Shown piece after piece: positions 25,935 through 35,010 of a stretch of DNA of 64,000 nucleotides (its first letter is position 1; each line of letters begins with the position of its first letter). The notes below the pieces were generated by a model, which did not search any database, had not been told where the DNA came from, and saw only the letters and a program-made list of their open reading frames with translations. This stretch comes from JAPYTY01 sp036338435 (GTDB lineage Bacteria > Acidobacteriota > UBA6911 > RPQK01 > JADFOI01), in NCBI GenBank assembly GCA_036338435.1, contig JAYZCG010000024.1, forward strand, positions 1-64,000, in the 5' to 3' direction. The position numbers and the translations under genes were made by a program.

Positions 25935-26908
25935 AGACCAGCTTCCTTGTAAAATCGAATGGCACCTGGGTGATATGCAAGGCCCACGTCTTTAGACATG
26001 GTCTCGCCTTGGAATTCTGCCCACAGCGCCCCGGTAGCCCGTAACTCATCCACATTCTCGTACATCAGCTTGACGACGTAATAAACTAAATCATCCTCGA
26101 CATCCTTACCACTGAACAGTGTGTAATCAAAGGCCATCAGGTTGCTTGGGAATTTGATTCCCGTTAGCTGCGGTGCAGGTTCAATCACCCGGAAGGATGC
26201 CCTTGGCACATGTGTTTGTAAGCGAGCGAGCGCTTCAGGAGAATCATCAAAAGAAAGATAGCGTACTCCACCTAGCGCTATATCGGCCTGTTTTAAAACA
26301 CCAGTGCCCACGGTGAAAATGACGCCCATGACTTTTCCCTGCATGAACAATTCCCATGATTGGGCGAGACTAGAAACGGGCACCTGCTGCGTATCTTCGT
26401 AACTCAAACCATTAGTGGCTAGAAAACCATCGAAAACAACCTTAAAAAGCGGAGCAGCTTTGAAACCCGAGGGCACTGGTCGTCCTATCAAGTCAGCAAC
26501 CGATTGGATATCAGAACGATCGGGAACCACCAACCCCACCCGAAAAGCCATCAGTGTCGCCACCATTCGAAGATCTGGGAGGGGATGTCCTTCAAAAAGA
26601 GATTTCCCCTGAACTGCAAAAATGACCTGGGGGAGATTGGCCACGCCAAATTCTAGTCGGTTGGCATTTACATACGGGATGTACTGCTTAGTGCCCGCCA
26701 TCGGTTGGGTACGAACCTGCAAATCCCCCTGGGTAGAAATTACTTTTGCAATGGCTGCTGCTACCTGTCCGGTTGCCCCGGCCTTAGTGGTTCCAATTCC
26801 TGCAGGCTTGTAGCTAGGCAGATTGCACGCACAGAGCAACCCAACTAAAACCAACACAATCCACCTTGAACAATGTATGGGCATTATATGGGCATTTCTC
26901 CACCTCAT
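25919..26908 (-). CDS. TAXI family TRAP transporter solute-binding protein (probable lipoprotein)
   Basis: This 329-residue protein has an N-terminal hydrophobic stretch ending in LLCACN, which reads as a lipobox with lipidated Cys near residue 28. TAXI features include AGATGQVAAAIAKVI and VANLPQVIFA, and the C-terminal ALWAEFQGETM and LAYHPGAIRFYKEAGLW motifs. It captures an unknown organic solute in the periplasm and delivers it to the fused permease. A second Met at residue 9 is an alternative start. First gene of the operon; the DUF309 gene lies 84 bases upstream on the same strand. Confidence 0.85.
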   Translation of the reverse strand: MRWRNAHIMPIHCSRWIVLVLVGLLCACNLPSYKPAGIGTTKAGATGQVAAAIAKVISTQGDLQVRTQPMAGTKQYIPYVNANRLEFGVANLPQVIFAVQGKSLFEGHPLPDLRMVATLMAFRVGLVVPDRSDIQSVADLIGRPVPSGFKAAPLFKVVFDGFLATNGLSYEDTQQVPVSSLAQSWELFMQGKVMGVIFTVGTGVLKQADIALGGVRYLSFDDSPEALARLQTHVPRASFRVIEPAPQLTGIKFPSNLMAFDYTLFSGKDVEDDLVYYVVKLMYENVDELRATGALWAEFQGETMSKDVGLAYHPGAIRFYKEAGLWKRN

Positions 26909-26992
26909 TGGAACAGACTGAGAAGGGTATCTCTCCAGATCTGAAGATTCAAGGAAGAAAAACCAGAGAATCTGGTCAGGTCGCCTCTGCGC

Positions 26993-27394
26993 CTAGGCTT
27001 TTGGGTTGGAGACCATCTCAATTTGGGGATATGACTCTGGGATCACATCCTTTGTATTAGAAGATATTGCCCGATCTAAACCAGTTTTCCAGGCATTGAG
27101 AGCCTTTAAAAACTGTTTTAGCCTTACCTGACGATGAATTTCCGGATATTCTTCTAACTTTTGGATAGCTAGGCGAAGCATGGATCGGGCCGCTCCTAAT
27201 TTACCAAGTTGATAGTGATGAAAAGCCACAGCAGACTGAATCAATCCCTGTAAAAAAGGCTGTTCATCGCTTGATTCCTGAAGCCACATATCTTCAATAA
27301 CATCATGGCAGTCATAGAACTCCTGTTGATTGAAAAGTGCAATTCCTTTTGTGAACTGCTCCCATTCATCCAATGGCAAAAAGCCCCCAACCAA
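26993..27394 (-). CDS. DUF309 domain-containing protein
   Basis: This 133-residue all-helical cytoplasmic protein contains the DUF309 signature: LFNQQEFYDCHDVIEDMW (about 20-37), FLQGLIQSAVAFHHYQLGKLGAA (about 47-69) and a Leu-rich C-terminal helix. Family function is unknown; His and Glu/Asp in CHDVIED suggest metal or ligand binding. The start seems to be TTG at 27394, only 23 bases after the ClpX-like gene, suggesting co-transcription. Confidence 0.8.
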   Translation of the reverse strand: MVGGFLPLDEWEQFTKGIALFNQQEFYDCHDVIEDMWLQESSDEQPFLQGLIQSAVAFHHYQLGKLGAARSMLRLAIQKLEEYPEIHRQVRLKQFLKALNAWKTGLDRAISSNTKDVIPESYPQIEMVSNPKA

Positions 27395-27417
27395 CTGGAT
27401 TGCTCTGCAAGTGGTAA

Positions 27418-28953
27418 CTACTGATATGTTTCCCGAATCCAGCGTTCGACGGTCGCTGCTGGATCACGCACAAAATCCCCATCAATAAGGAATTGTTTTT
27501 TTTGGGAGTTTTTACGCAGTAAATTAAGCCCATGCTCAAATTCTTTGAGCAAATCGACACTGCAACTAAATAAATCGGTGTCCATCGCCTGAGCCTTCTC
27601 AACAATAAGCTGACTCGCTTCTGGTGTGAAGGCGATGCTAATGCCATATTCTTCGCTAAGTTCCTGTTCAATCTTGCCCAGTTGAAACTCCATTATTTTG
27701 GAACGATACTGGGCAGGATCATCCAGCAGGGAAGCTAGCTTGCTTGCGGGGTTTTTAACCATTTCTGGCCCAACAATGAACTCCTCCACATCATGGTCAG
27801 GAAGCTGGTATTTGTATTCTCGAAAAATCCTCTCACATACAGTCATCAACCCTCGCGCTCCAGTCTTCTCCGTTGCCGCCTCCTCTGCAAGACTTTTCAT
27901 TCCATCATCTGTGAAATAGACATCGATGTCGTAAGCCAAGAAATCTTTTTTGTATTGCTTCAACAAAGAGCCTTCCGAATGCTTTAAGATTTTAAATAAA
28001 TCCTTAATTGAAAGAGAATTACAATGTACAGCCACAGGAAGCCGCCCAATGAACTCAGCCTCAAACCCGTACTCAATAAAGTCAACTGACTTAATTTTTT
28101 CGTACAGGTAATGCTCCTGCTCAGCAGACGAATCCTCGGCTCCAGTGAATCCAATTTGATTAGCTCCAAGTCGTTTTTCAATCAATTCAGAGAGGCCTGT
28201 AAAAGCACCGCTAACAATAAACAAAATGTGCTTCGTGCTAATGGTCTTTTTCTCTAATTCTCCCTTGGACTGAAATTCCATAAAGGCCTGCATCTGACTA
28301 GCGATGTCGCTAGGAGAACGTAGTGGAACTTCAGTTTCTTCCATGAGCTTCAGCAATCCACGTTGGACACCGTGTCCACTAACGTCTCTTCCCATCCCGC
28401 CAGTGTGGGTAGCAATTTTGTCGATCTCATCCAAATAGACGATTCCACATTCGCCCAACTGAACGTCCCCATCGGCCTGATGAACCAATTCTCTAACCAA
28501 GTCCTCCACGTCTCCACCAACATAGCCAGTTTCGCTGTACTTGGTTGCATCAGCCTTGACAAAGGGAACGCCAATGAGTCGGGCGATATTTTGGACCAAA
28601 TAGGTTTTCCCCACACCCGTTGGGCCAATTAAAATAATGTTTTGCTTCTTGTAATCCTGGCAGTCCTCTTTTCCCTCACAGCTTTGAATGTGGTGATAGT
28701 GGTCACAGATGGCTGTAGCGAGAACTTTTTTAGCATCATCCTGCTGTATTACATAACGATCTAAATACTCCTTAATCTGACTAGGTTTGTAGTCAAAACG
28801 AAGAGCTTGGCCACGCTTTTGAGCTATATCCTCACCCTCATCAACGGAATCTTCATCAGATTTGGGCAAGATTTTGACCTGTACCCCTGGGCCATACTTG
28901 TCCTTGAGGAAACTTTTCAGTTCATCTGGATTAAACTTTTTGTCAAATGTCAT
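27418..28953 (-). CDS. ClpX-like AAA+ unfoldase without the zinc-binding domain
   Basis: This 511-residue ATPase is longer than ordinary ClpX (about 420). Walker A GPTGVGKT lies at 110-117, the pore loop GYVG at 143-146, Walker B IVYLDEIDK near 171-179, the ClpP-docking IGF loop at 267-269, and sensor 2 GARGL near 370. The N-terminal four-Cys zinc domain of classical ClpX is absent and replaced by a charged 60-residue segment. A C-terminal extension of about 100 residues is added. It may therefore unfold a special set of substrates while still able to dock on ClpP. No clpP or tig gene is adjacent, unlike canonical clpX loci. A DUF309 gene follows directly. Confidence 0.85.
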   Translation of the reverse strand: MTFDKKFNPDELKSFLKDKYGPGVQVKILPKSDEDSVDEGEDIAQKRGQALRFDYKPSQIKEYLDRYVIQQDDAKKVLATAICDHYHHIQSCEGKEDCQDYKKQNIILIGPTGVGKTYLVQNIARLIGVPFVKADATKYSETGYVGGDVEDLVRELVHQADGDVQLGECGIVYLDEIDKIATHTGGMGRDVSGHGVQRGLLKLMEETEVPLRSPSDIASQMQAFMEFQSKGELEKKTISTKHILFIVSGAFTGLSELIEKRLGANQIGFTGAEDSSAEQEHYLYEKIKSVDFIEYGFEAEFIGRLPVAVHCNSLSIKDLFKILKHSEGSLLKQYKKDFLAYDIDVYFTDDGMKSLAEEAATEKTGARGLMTVCERIFREYKYQLPDHDVEEFIVGPEMVKNPASKLASLLDDPAQYRSKIMEFQLGKIEQELSEEYGISIAFTPEASQLIVEKAQAMDTDLFSCSVDLLKEFEHGLNLLRKNSQKKQFLIDGDFVRDPAATVERWIRETYQ

Positions 28954-29154
28954 TAGCTATGCACCCTTTAATCATTCTACTATTAAATATGATCCCTCGA
29001 AGAGCAAAGCAAGTAAAAGCAATGATTGACAGACAGATTTTAGAAAAATTTTCTAGTAATGCTGACCTAGATAAAGATAAAATTGAGGTTGAAAATACGG
29101 GATTTTGCCCTTACTGAATTGCCAAAACACCCTGATTCTCAACCTTTCTTTGAA

Positions 29155-30123
29155 TCACGGATTTTTGTAAAAATTCTTGTCCCAGCGATGCTCCCTTAGC
29201 TTTTCAATCATCTCTTCTGAAAGAGGCGCTCGATCGGAAACAGCCAGATTAGCCTTGACGTGCCTTATCGAACGCATACCCGGGATCACGGAGCTCACGG
29301 CCGGATGGTGAAGACAAAACTTTAGCGCCAAATCGGGGAGTGTTTGATTCTCTGCATTCAGGAGTGCCGTTAATGCCTGCACATGCCTCTCGACTTGATC
29401 CTTGCGATCTCCCTGGAAATAGAAATTGCGCCAGTCTTTTTTGGGGAACTTTGTTTCAGATGTGATGCTTCCGGTAAGGGCCCCTTCATCAAAAGGCACC
29501 CGAGCAATCACTCCGACATTCTTGTCCATGCAAAGTGGCAATAACCGATTCTCCGGGGCTTGCTCAAAAATATTGTAAATCACCTGAATTGTGTCGATTC
29601 GTCCCGACTGAACTAACTCCTCAGCTGTCTCCGACTGATGGTCATTGACCGAAATTCCGAAATGGGCAACCTTGCCATTCTTTTTGAGTTCATCGAAAGC
29701 ATTGAACCACTGGTCATCCTTGATCCAAGAAGGATCCCAAACATGGAGTTGGAGAAGATCTAGGGTGTCGACTCCAAGGTTGTGGAGACTTATCTCGGCA
29801 CATTCGATAATATGCTTGTATGGAAACGCTTCTTCAAGGCTCCCTGACGCTGGCCATCTCCCATTTTTTGGCGGAATTTTAGTTGCTACGTAAATCTTCT
29901 CCTGCCGCTCCTTGAGAATTTTCCCTACTAGTCTCTCACTGTGTCCATCACCATATGCTAGAGCAGTATCGATGAAGTTTAGGCCGTGATCTACGGCACA
30001 GTGAAGAGCTCCTAGAGATTCCGAGTCTTCTGCCCCGATCCACAAGTGCTTTCCAATTCCCCAGGCCCCAAAGCCAAGCTCTGAAACCAAATATTCCGTG
30101 CGGCCCAACGTGCGGTATTTGAT
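29155..30123 (-). CDS. Aldo/keto reductase
   Basis: The AKR tetrad is visible: Asp and Tyr in FIDTALAYGDG, Lys in VATKIPP, and His in LQLHVWD. The C-terminal SSVIPGMRS block binds the NADPH phosphate. It reduces aldehydes or ketones in the cytoplasm. The conventional start would be TTG at 30108, giving 317 residues from GRTEYLVSELG. The family N-terminus (KYRTLGRT) is encoded upstream in frame from 30123, where an AGGAAGG Shine-Dalgarno lies six bases before ATC. I place the start at that ATC, which would be a rare initiation codon or an ATG-to-ATC change. Neighbouring operons give no substrate clue. Confidence 0.85.
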   Translation of the reverse strand: MKYRTLGRTEYLVSELGFGAWGIGKHLWIGAEDSESLGALHCAVDHGLNFIDTALAYGDGHSERLVGKILKERQEKIYVATKIPPKNGRWPASGSLEEAFPYKHIIECAEISLHNLGVDTLDLLQLHVWDPSWIKDDQWFNAFDELKKNGKVAHFGISVNDHQSETAEELVQSGRIDTIQVIYNIFEQAPENRLLPLCMDKNVGVIARVPFDEGALTGSITSETKFPKKDWRNFYFQGDRKDQVERHVQALTALLNAENQTLPDLALKFCLHHPAVSSVIPGMRSIRHVKANLAVSDRAPLSEEMIEKLREHRWDKNFYKNP

Positions 30124-30162
30124 GCTTTACCTTCCTATTTTTACATGTCTACTAGTTGCCAA

Positions 30163-31473
30163 CTACCCTAAATACTTTCCAATCACTTCCCGGGCTGAAA
30201 CCAGGGACATAAAGTTGATTACCAAGGCAGAAGCCACAGTGGCCCACCAAATCCAAAGTGAGGCTCGCCGCTCAGGGGGGAGTTGGTGGTCCAGCCAAAG
30301 CGCTGCTATGCAGACAATACCCACACCAATATTTGTGCTAAACAATGCGACTATGTCTATCATAAAAATCGGAGTGGTCTCGGTCCAAATAAAAAGCCAT
30401 GTTAAGCCCATCATAGTAACCGCGAACACCTTCATAAACTTACTATATTCCAGATCTCTGGAGAGAAGCCTGCAGAGAAAACTATGCCCCCCCCGAACAT
30501 AGATGTCAGGCAGCGCATTCAGGGTTCCCCACAAGGCTGTTAAAATCATCGCATAGTAAAGTGGCACCATCAGCACAGAGATCTGGGAGAAAATATGTGT
30601 TTGCTCAGTTAGTAGATTAAACCCATCTGGAATTCGGTGCAAAGGCCTTAAAATCGCCGCGCCAGCAATCATGAAAGCCGCGGTAACGACCAGGACAAGA
30701 ATTGCATTAAATCCCACATCCCACCTCAGAGGGCCAAGGCCACGATGAAAATCAGTACGAGCGTTGCTAGAACGAGTAACTGTCCATCCCTTGATCAGCA
30801 CCCAATTAGAATAGACCACATAATTCATAGGAATACTACCAGCATAGCCAAAAACCGAAGCCATTTCGAGAAACTGGCTCCGATTGCTAATTTCAGAGGG
30901 AAGCCAATCTGGATAGGCGGGGAAGTGACCAAATCCAAATAGCCCCTTGGCTATTTCAACCAGGTTAGGCCCAACCAAAAGGGTTGCTGTGACCGTTCCT
31001 ACAAACAAAATCGAACAAACAATCATCTGAGATTTTTCCAACGTGCCATAGCGCTGAACGGCACCGAATCCAATTGCCAGACTAACGAACAAAAGGGCCA
31101 GCCATTTGTAAGAAATGGCTACTCCAACGGTTGCCAATACTTGACTCATCAATTGGCCACAAGGAACGGCAATCACCACAAAAACTAACGGTGCCACCAA
31201 AGCTTCTAAAACCAAGATTGTCCATAGAACCCAACCCCTAGGACCGGGGAAATTCACCAAGCGATCCGCTACAACTTCCCCACTCATCGCTGCATAACGA
31301 CCCAAGAGATAGAGGGTCAGAAAGGACTTGGTGATTGCTGCCAGGAGGATGAGCCAAAGAAGATCGTATCCTCCCCAAGCTCCAACCCTAACGGCTAAAA
31401 CCGTTTCCCCGGCACCGATGGTAGCAGAAGCAACAATAGCCCCTGGCCCAATGTGTTTTATATACTTAAACAT
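30163..31473 (-). CDS. Nramp-related membrane transporter
   Basis: This protein of about 436 residues has about 11 hydrophobic segments and an Nramp-like first helix (KYIKHIGPGAIVASATIGAGE). The metal-binding DPGN of true Nramp metal importers reads GPGA here, and the helix-6 MPH is replaced by PMN in GSIPMNYVVYSNW. It therefore belongs to the Nramp superfamily but probably does not move Mn2+ or Fe2+ by the usual site. I start at the ATG at 31473; a GTG seven codons upstream has no better ribosome site. Substrate unknown. Confidence 0.75.
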   Translation of the reverse strand: MFKYIKHIGPGAIVASATIGAGETVLAVRVGAWGGYDLLWLILLAAITKSFLTLYLLGRYAAMSGEVVADRLVNFPGPRGWVLWTILVLEALVAPLVFVVIAVPCGQLMSQVLATVGVAISYKWLALLFVSLAIGFGAVQRYGTLEKSQMIVCSILFVGTVTATLLVGPNLVEIAKGLFGFGHFPAYPDWLPSEISNRSQFLEMASVFGYAGSIPMNYVVYSNWVLIKGWTVTRSSNARTDFHRGLGPLRWDVGFNAILVLVVTAAFMIAGAAILRPLHRIPDGFNLLTEQTHIFSQISVLMVPLYYAMILTALWGTLNALPDIYVRGGHSFLCRLLSRDLEYSKFMKVFAVTMMGLTWLFIWTETTPIFMIDIVALFSTNIGVGIVCIAALWLDHQLPPERRASLWIWWATVASALVINFMSLVSAREVIGKYLG

Positions 31474-31633
31474 CTGTTGGTTGCCTATAGTCACCGGTGA
31501 AGGCCAATCCAGTCAAGGATGAAGTCCGTTGCCATGGCTCCCATGCGCCATAACTAGCCGAAATATAAAGCTGGATGGAATCTATGCTCAACCTCTTGTA
31601 ATCTAGCAGAAAGAACAAATGTGAGGAGAAAAC

Positions 31634-32131
31634 ATGGCCAAAGAAAACTCTTTTGATATTACTTCAAACGTTGACCTGAACGAAGTCAGCAATGCCGCCC
31701 ATCAAACCATGAAAGAAATCCGACAACGCTTTGATTTCAAAGGAAGCCAAAGTAGCGTTAAAGTGGAAGAAGCTGAACTGGTGCTGGTTTCGGATGACGA
31801 GTATAAACTGCAGTCTGTCGTCGACATCCTGCAACAGAAGTTAGTGAAACGGAAGGTGCCCCTAAAAGCGCTCTCATATGGGAAGATTGAGAGTTCTCTG
31901 GGCGGAACACTTCGCCAGCACGTTGCCCTTCAGCAGGGCATCCCCTCCGATAAAACTAAGGAAATCGTTCGTTTCATCCGCGACACCAAATTAAAGGTCA
32001 GAAGCACAATTCAGGGAGATTCTGTTCGGGTTTCAGGCCGGGATCGGGATACACTACAAAAAATCATTGCTCTAGTTAAAGAAAAAGATTTTGGGATAGA
32101 CATCCAATTTACTAACTACCGAAGTCAGTAA
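31634..32131 (+). CDS. yajQ: YajQ family nucleotide-binding protein
   Basis: This 165-residue protein is close to the family length of about 163. It starts with NSFDITSNVDLNEVSNA and carries RFDFKGS, GGTLRQHVALQQGI and the C-terminal GIDIQFTNYR, all signature blocks of YajQ. The fold is two ferredoxin-like domains. Members bind cyclic di-GMP in some bacteria and are linked to stress or virulence control; whether this one binds it cannot be judged. TGAGGAG precedes the ATG. It heads a probable three-gene unit with the TVP38-type and disulfide-reductase genes. Confidence 0.93.
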   Translation: MAKENSFDITSNVDLNEVSNAAHQTMKEIRQRFDFKGSQSSVKVEEAELVLVSDDEYKLQSVVDILQQKLVKRKVPLKALSYGKIESSLGGTLRQHVALQQGIPSDKTKEIVRFIRDTKLKVRSTIQGDSVRVSGRDRDTLQKIIALVKEKDFGIDIQFTNYRSQ

Positions 32132-32160
32132 AAATCCTCCTTATTGCTGAGGCAACATCG

Positions 32161-32877
32161 ATGAAGAGTGCAGTGCGAATCTTCGTGATCTCTACATTAA
32201 TTCTAATTGCCCTGGTTGGGCTGTTGACCTTCTCTAGAGTGTTTGACGCTCAACAATCGCTGAAGGCGGGTTTCGACTGGATCTCTTCTCTAGGGCTCTG
32301 GGGAGGGGTCGTTTTTATTGGTCTTTCTGCGCTTTGCACTGTTCTCTTTTTACCTGGCCTTGTTCTCACTTTGATGGCAGGCGCTTTCTTCGGGCTAGTC
32401 GGGGGTTTCGTTGTTGTTTCTATAGGATCGATAACAGGCGCAACTTTGGCTTTTTTGATCGGTCGTTATCTTGCCCGAGATTGGGTCGTTAAGCGGATCA
32501 CGAATTATGAGAAATTTAAGGCCATTGACAAGGCCATAGCGGAGGAAGGGTGGAACATTACATTCTTGCTCCGCTTATCTCCCGTTTTCCCCTTCAACCT
32601 GCTCAACTATGCACTTGGCGTTACCGAAATTTCCTTTAAGGACTACTTTCTGGCTAGCTGGATTGGAATGATTCCCGCAACAGTAATATATGTGTACGTG
32701 GGAGCCTTGACCGGCGATCTAGCCAAAATTAACGTCGAGGGGCAGCCCCGGATGCCAATAGAGTGGATACTTTACTGCATCGGATTGATAGCTACCATTG
32801 CCCTTGTCATATACATTACTCGAATTGCACGAAAAGCCCTTCAAGAGAAGGTGCACCAAGGAAACAACTTTGTATAA
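32161..32877 (+). CDS. TVP38/TMEM64 (VTT domain) membrane protein
   Basis: This 238-residue protein has about five or six hydrophobic segments and the VTT-domain core: LFLPGLVLTLMAGAFFG, GATLAFLIGRYLARDWV, and LRLSPVFPFNLLNYALG with its conserved Pro, Phe and Gly. It acts in the cytoplasmic membrane; the family is linked to lipid scrambling or undecaprenyl-phosphate handling. It is followed 20 bases later by a pyridine-nucleotide disulfide reductase, a pairing often seen in bacteria. Confidence 0.88.
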   Translation: MKSAVRIFVISTLILIALVGLLTFSRVFDAQQSLKAGFDWISSLGLWGGVVFIGLSALCTVLFLPGLVLTLMAGAFFGLVGGFVVVSIGSITGATLAFLIGRYLARDWVVKRITNYEKFKAIDKAIAEEGWNITFLLRLSPVFPFNLLNYALGVTEISFKDYFLASWIGMIPATVIYVYVGALTGDLAKINVEGQPRMPIEWILYCIGLIATIALVIYITRIARKALQEKVHQGNNFV

Positions 32878-32897
32878 TTTGGCCAGAAGAAAACTGA

Positions 32898-34400
32898 ATG
32901 CTTGGGGTTTTGATGAAAACGAATAGCCAAACGCTGACTAACAATGTTCATCCGCCCGACTGGGTTAATCCCGAACCTGCTCCACGCTACAACATGGTAG
33001 TGATCGGAGCTGGACCCGCTGGCTTGATCGCGGCCGCCGGGGCCGCTGGCCTAGGGGCCAGAGTGGCCCTCGTCGAAAAATCGCTAATGGGCGGCGACTG
33101 CCTCAATACAGGATGTGTTCCTTCCAAGGCCATTATTCGTTCTTCACGGGCTGCTCATGATGTCCATTCGGCCTCAGAATTTGGCATCCTTAGTAGTACT
33201 AATCCAGAAGTAGATTTTCAAGTGGTCACAGATCGGATGAAAAGCCTTCAAGCCCAAATTTCTCGCCATGATTCGGTTCACAGATTTCACGAGCTGGGGG
33301 TTGATGTCTTCTTGGGAGAAGCCCAATTTTCTGGTCCCAACGCAGTGAGAGTAGACGACAAGATGCTGTACTTCAAGAAGGCCTTGATCGCTACTGGAGG
33401 AAAACCTGTGCACCCACCCATTGAGGGATTACAGAAGGCGGGATTCCTCACCAATGAAACAGTTTTCACTCTCACCAAAATTCCCAGGCGGTTGGCAGTG
33501 GTGGGAGGAGGCCCTGTTGGCTGCGAACTGGCGCAGGCTTTCTGCCGATTCGGATCACAGGTCACAATTATAGAAGTGGCCAGCCAACTCTTGGCCCGGG
33601 AGGATTTGGAATCAGCCTCTATCATCGCCAAAATGCTCCAAAAGGAAAATATCGATGTTAGATTGGAAACTAAGCTTAAAAAAGTGACTTCAGTCCAAAG
33701 GAAAAAACTCCTTTGTCTAGAGAGTGCGGGCAAGGAAACAAATCTTGAAGTAGATGAAATTCTTGTTGGGGTCGGTCGTGCTCCCAACATGCAGTCCCTA
33801 TGTCTAGAAAAAGCAGGGGTGGCTCACGCCAGTGGCGGGATTGTCGTTAATCCTTATCTCCAAACATCAAACCCAAAAGTGTACGCCGCCGGTGACATTT
33901 GTATGGACTGGAAATTCACGCATGCTGCCGAGGCAGCAGCAAAAATTGTGATCCAAAATGCACTCTTTCTGGGTCGCAAGAAACTAAGCACCTTGATAAT
34001 CCCCAGGTGTACGTACACCAATCCAGAAGTGGCTCATGTTGGAATGTGCGAGCGCGAGGCCAAAGAGAAAGGAATCAAGACCGATGTCTTCGTTAAGCCC
34101 CTTGAAGAAGTGGATCGCGGTCTCATCGATGCCGAAGTGGGATTCGTTAAAGTGCTGGTCAAAAAGGGTACTGATCAAATTTTAGGGGCCACCATTGTGG
34201 CAAGCCATGCTGGTGAAATGATCAGTGAAATAACCCTAGCTATGGTAGCGGGTGTAGGCCTAAAAAAACTTTCCAGTGTCGTCCATCCTTATCCCACGCA
34301 AGCTGAAGCCATCAAACAGGTCGGGGGCCTTTACAACCGCACACGACTCACACCCCTTGTGAAAAAGCTGCTTTCAACCTGGCTAGCATGGACGCGCTAG
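32898..34400 (+). CDS. FAD-dependent pyridine nucleotide-disulfide oxidoreductase (MerA-like)
   Basis: This 500-residue cytoplasmic flavoenzyme has an N-terminal FAD motif (VIGAGPAGLIAAAGAAGLG, about 36-54), redox-active cysteines C68 and C73 in GGDCLNTGCVPSK, an NAD(P) motif (VVGGGPVGCELAQAF), and the dimer-interface end HPYPTQAEAIKQ. It lacks the heavy-metal-associated N-terminal domain and the C-terminal Cys pair needed by mercuric reductase, so the substrate is more likely a small disulfide or unknown. A second Met at residue 6 is a possible alternative start. Probably co-transcribed with the TVP38-type gene. Confidence 0.87.
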   Translation: MLGVLMKTNSQTLTNNVHPPDWVNPEPAPRYNMVVIGAGPAGLIAAAGAAGLGARVALVEKSLMGGDCLNTGCVPSKAIIRSSRAAHDVHSASEFGILSSTNPEVDFQVVTDRMKSLQAQISRHDSVHRFHELGVDVFLGEAQFSGPNAVRVDDKMLYFKKALIATGGKPVHPPIEGLQKAGFLTNETVFTLTKIPRRLAVVGGGPVGCELAQAFCRFGSQVTIIEVASQLLAREDLESASIIAKMLQKENIDVRLETKLKKVTSVQRKKLLCLESAGKETNLEVDEILVGVGRAPNMQSLCLEKAGVAHASGGIVVNPYLQTSNPKVYAAGDICMDWKFTHAAEAAAKIVIQNALFLGRKKLSTLIIPRCTYTNPEVAHVGMCEREAKEKGIKTDVFVKPLEEVDRGLIDAEVGFVKVLVKKGTDQILGATIVASHAGEMISEITLAMVAGVGLKKLSSVVHPYPTQAEAIKQVGGLYNRTRLTPLVKKLLSTWLAWTR

Positions 34401-34541
34401 CACAACAAGCAGCGCTTAGGTGACTCAGGGTATGCCGTGCGGTAAAGTGACCGGCCAAAAAAAGATTGGCGTATTGGCGCTAATTCAGATCCTTCCAAAA
34501 TCATATAACATTTCTCATTTTCACTTGATACAATCACAAAT

Positions 34542-34832
34542 ATGGCTAAAAAAATGGATAGGATCGAGGTCGTCTGTCCCATCTGTGACGCTAATATGGT
34601 GGTAGATCCCAAGACCGGATTGGTACTCCATAGCGAGAAGCAAAAACCTGATTATTCTTTCGAAGATGCTCTTGACCAAGTCAAAACACGTAAGGAAAAA
34701 TCAGACGAAAGATTTGAAAAAACTTTTCAGGACGAGCGGAAGCGCCGAGAAGCTTTGGAGGACAAATTTCGGGAAGCCCTTGAATCCAAAGACGAATTAG
34801 ATGAGCCTCCCAACCCATTTGGAATAGACTAG
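34542..34832 (+). CDS. Small Cys-motif coiled-coil protein
   Basis: This 96-residue protein starts with a single CPICD motif (residues about 12-16), too few ligands for a full zinc ribbon by itself but enough with dimerisation. A long highly charged coiled-coil helix follows (KTRKEKSDERFEKTFQDERKRREALEDKF) and then an acidic tail ending NPFGID. No good ribosome-binding site is visible. Codon pattern and composition look like a real gene. Function unknown. Confidence 0.6.
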   Translation: MAKKMDRIEVVCPICDANMVVDPKTGLVLHSEKQKPDYSFEDALDQVKTRKEKSDERFEKTFQDERKRREALEDKFREALESKDELDEPPNPFGID

Positions 34833-35010
34833 GCCGCATCCCCAACTATTTACACAAACTAGAAAATGAACCTTCAGGCAACTGTTGCTTCTTGAAGGGA
34901 GCAACGGTCTTCAACATGCAGCTTTTGCTTGATCCTCTTTCGGGGCGCTATTACAATTCACAACGAAGGGGATCATTCCTGCCTCTGATAAAACTCCAAG
35001 GAGGTTTTTA

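Noticed and set aside
32898..34400. Calling this gene mercuric reductase
   Set aside because: The Cys pair C68/C73 fits all members of this flavoenzyme group, but the heavy-metal-associated N-terminal domain and C-terminal Cys pair needed for mercury are missing.
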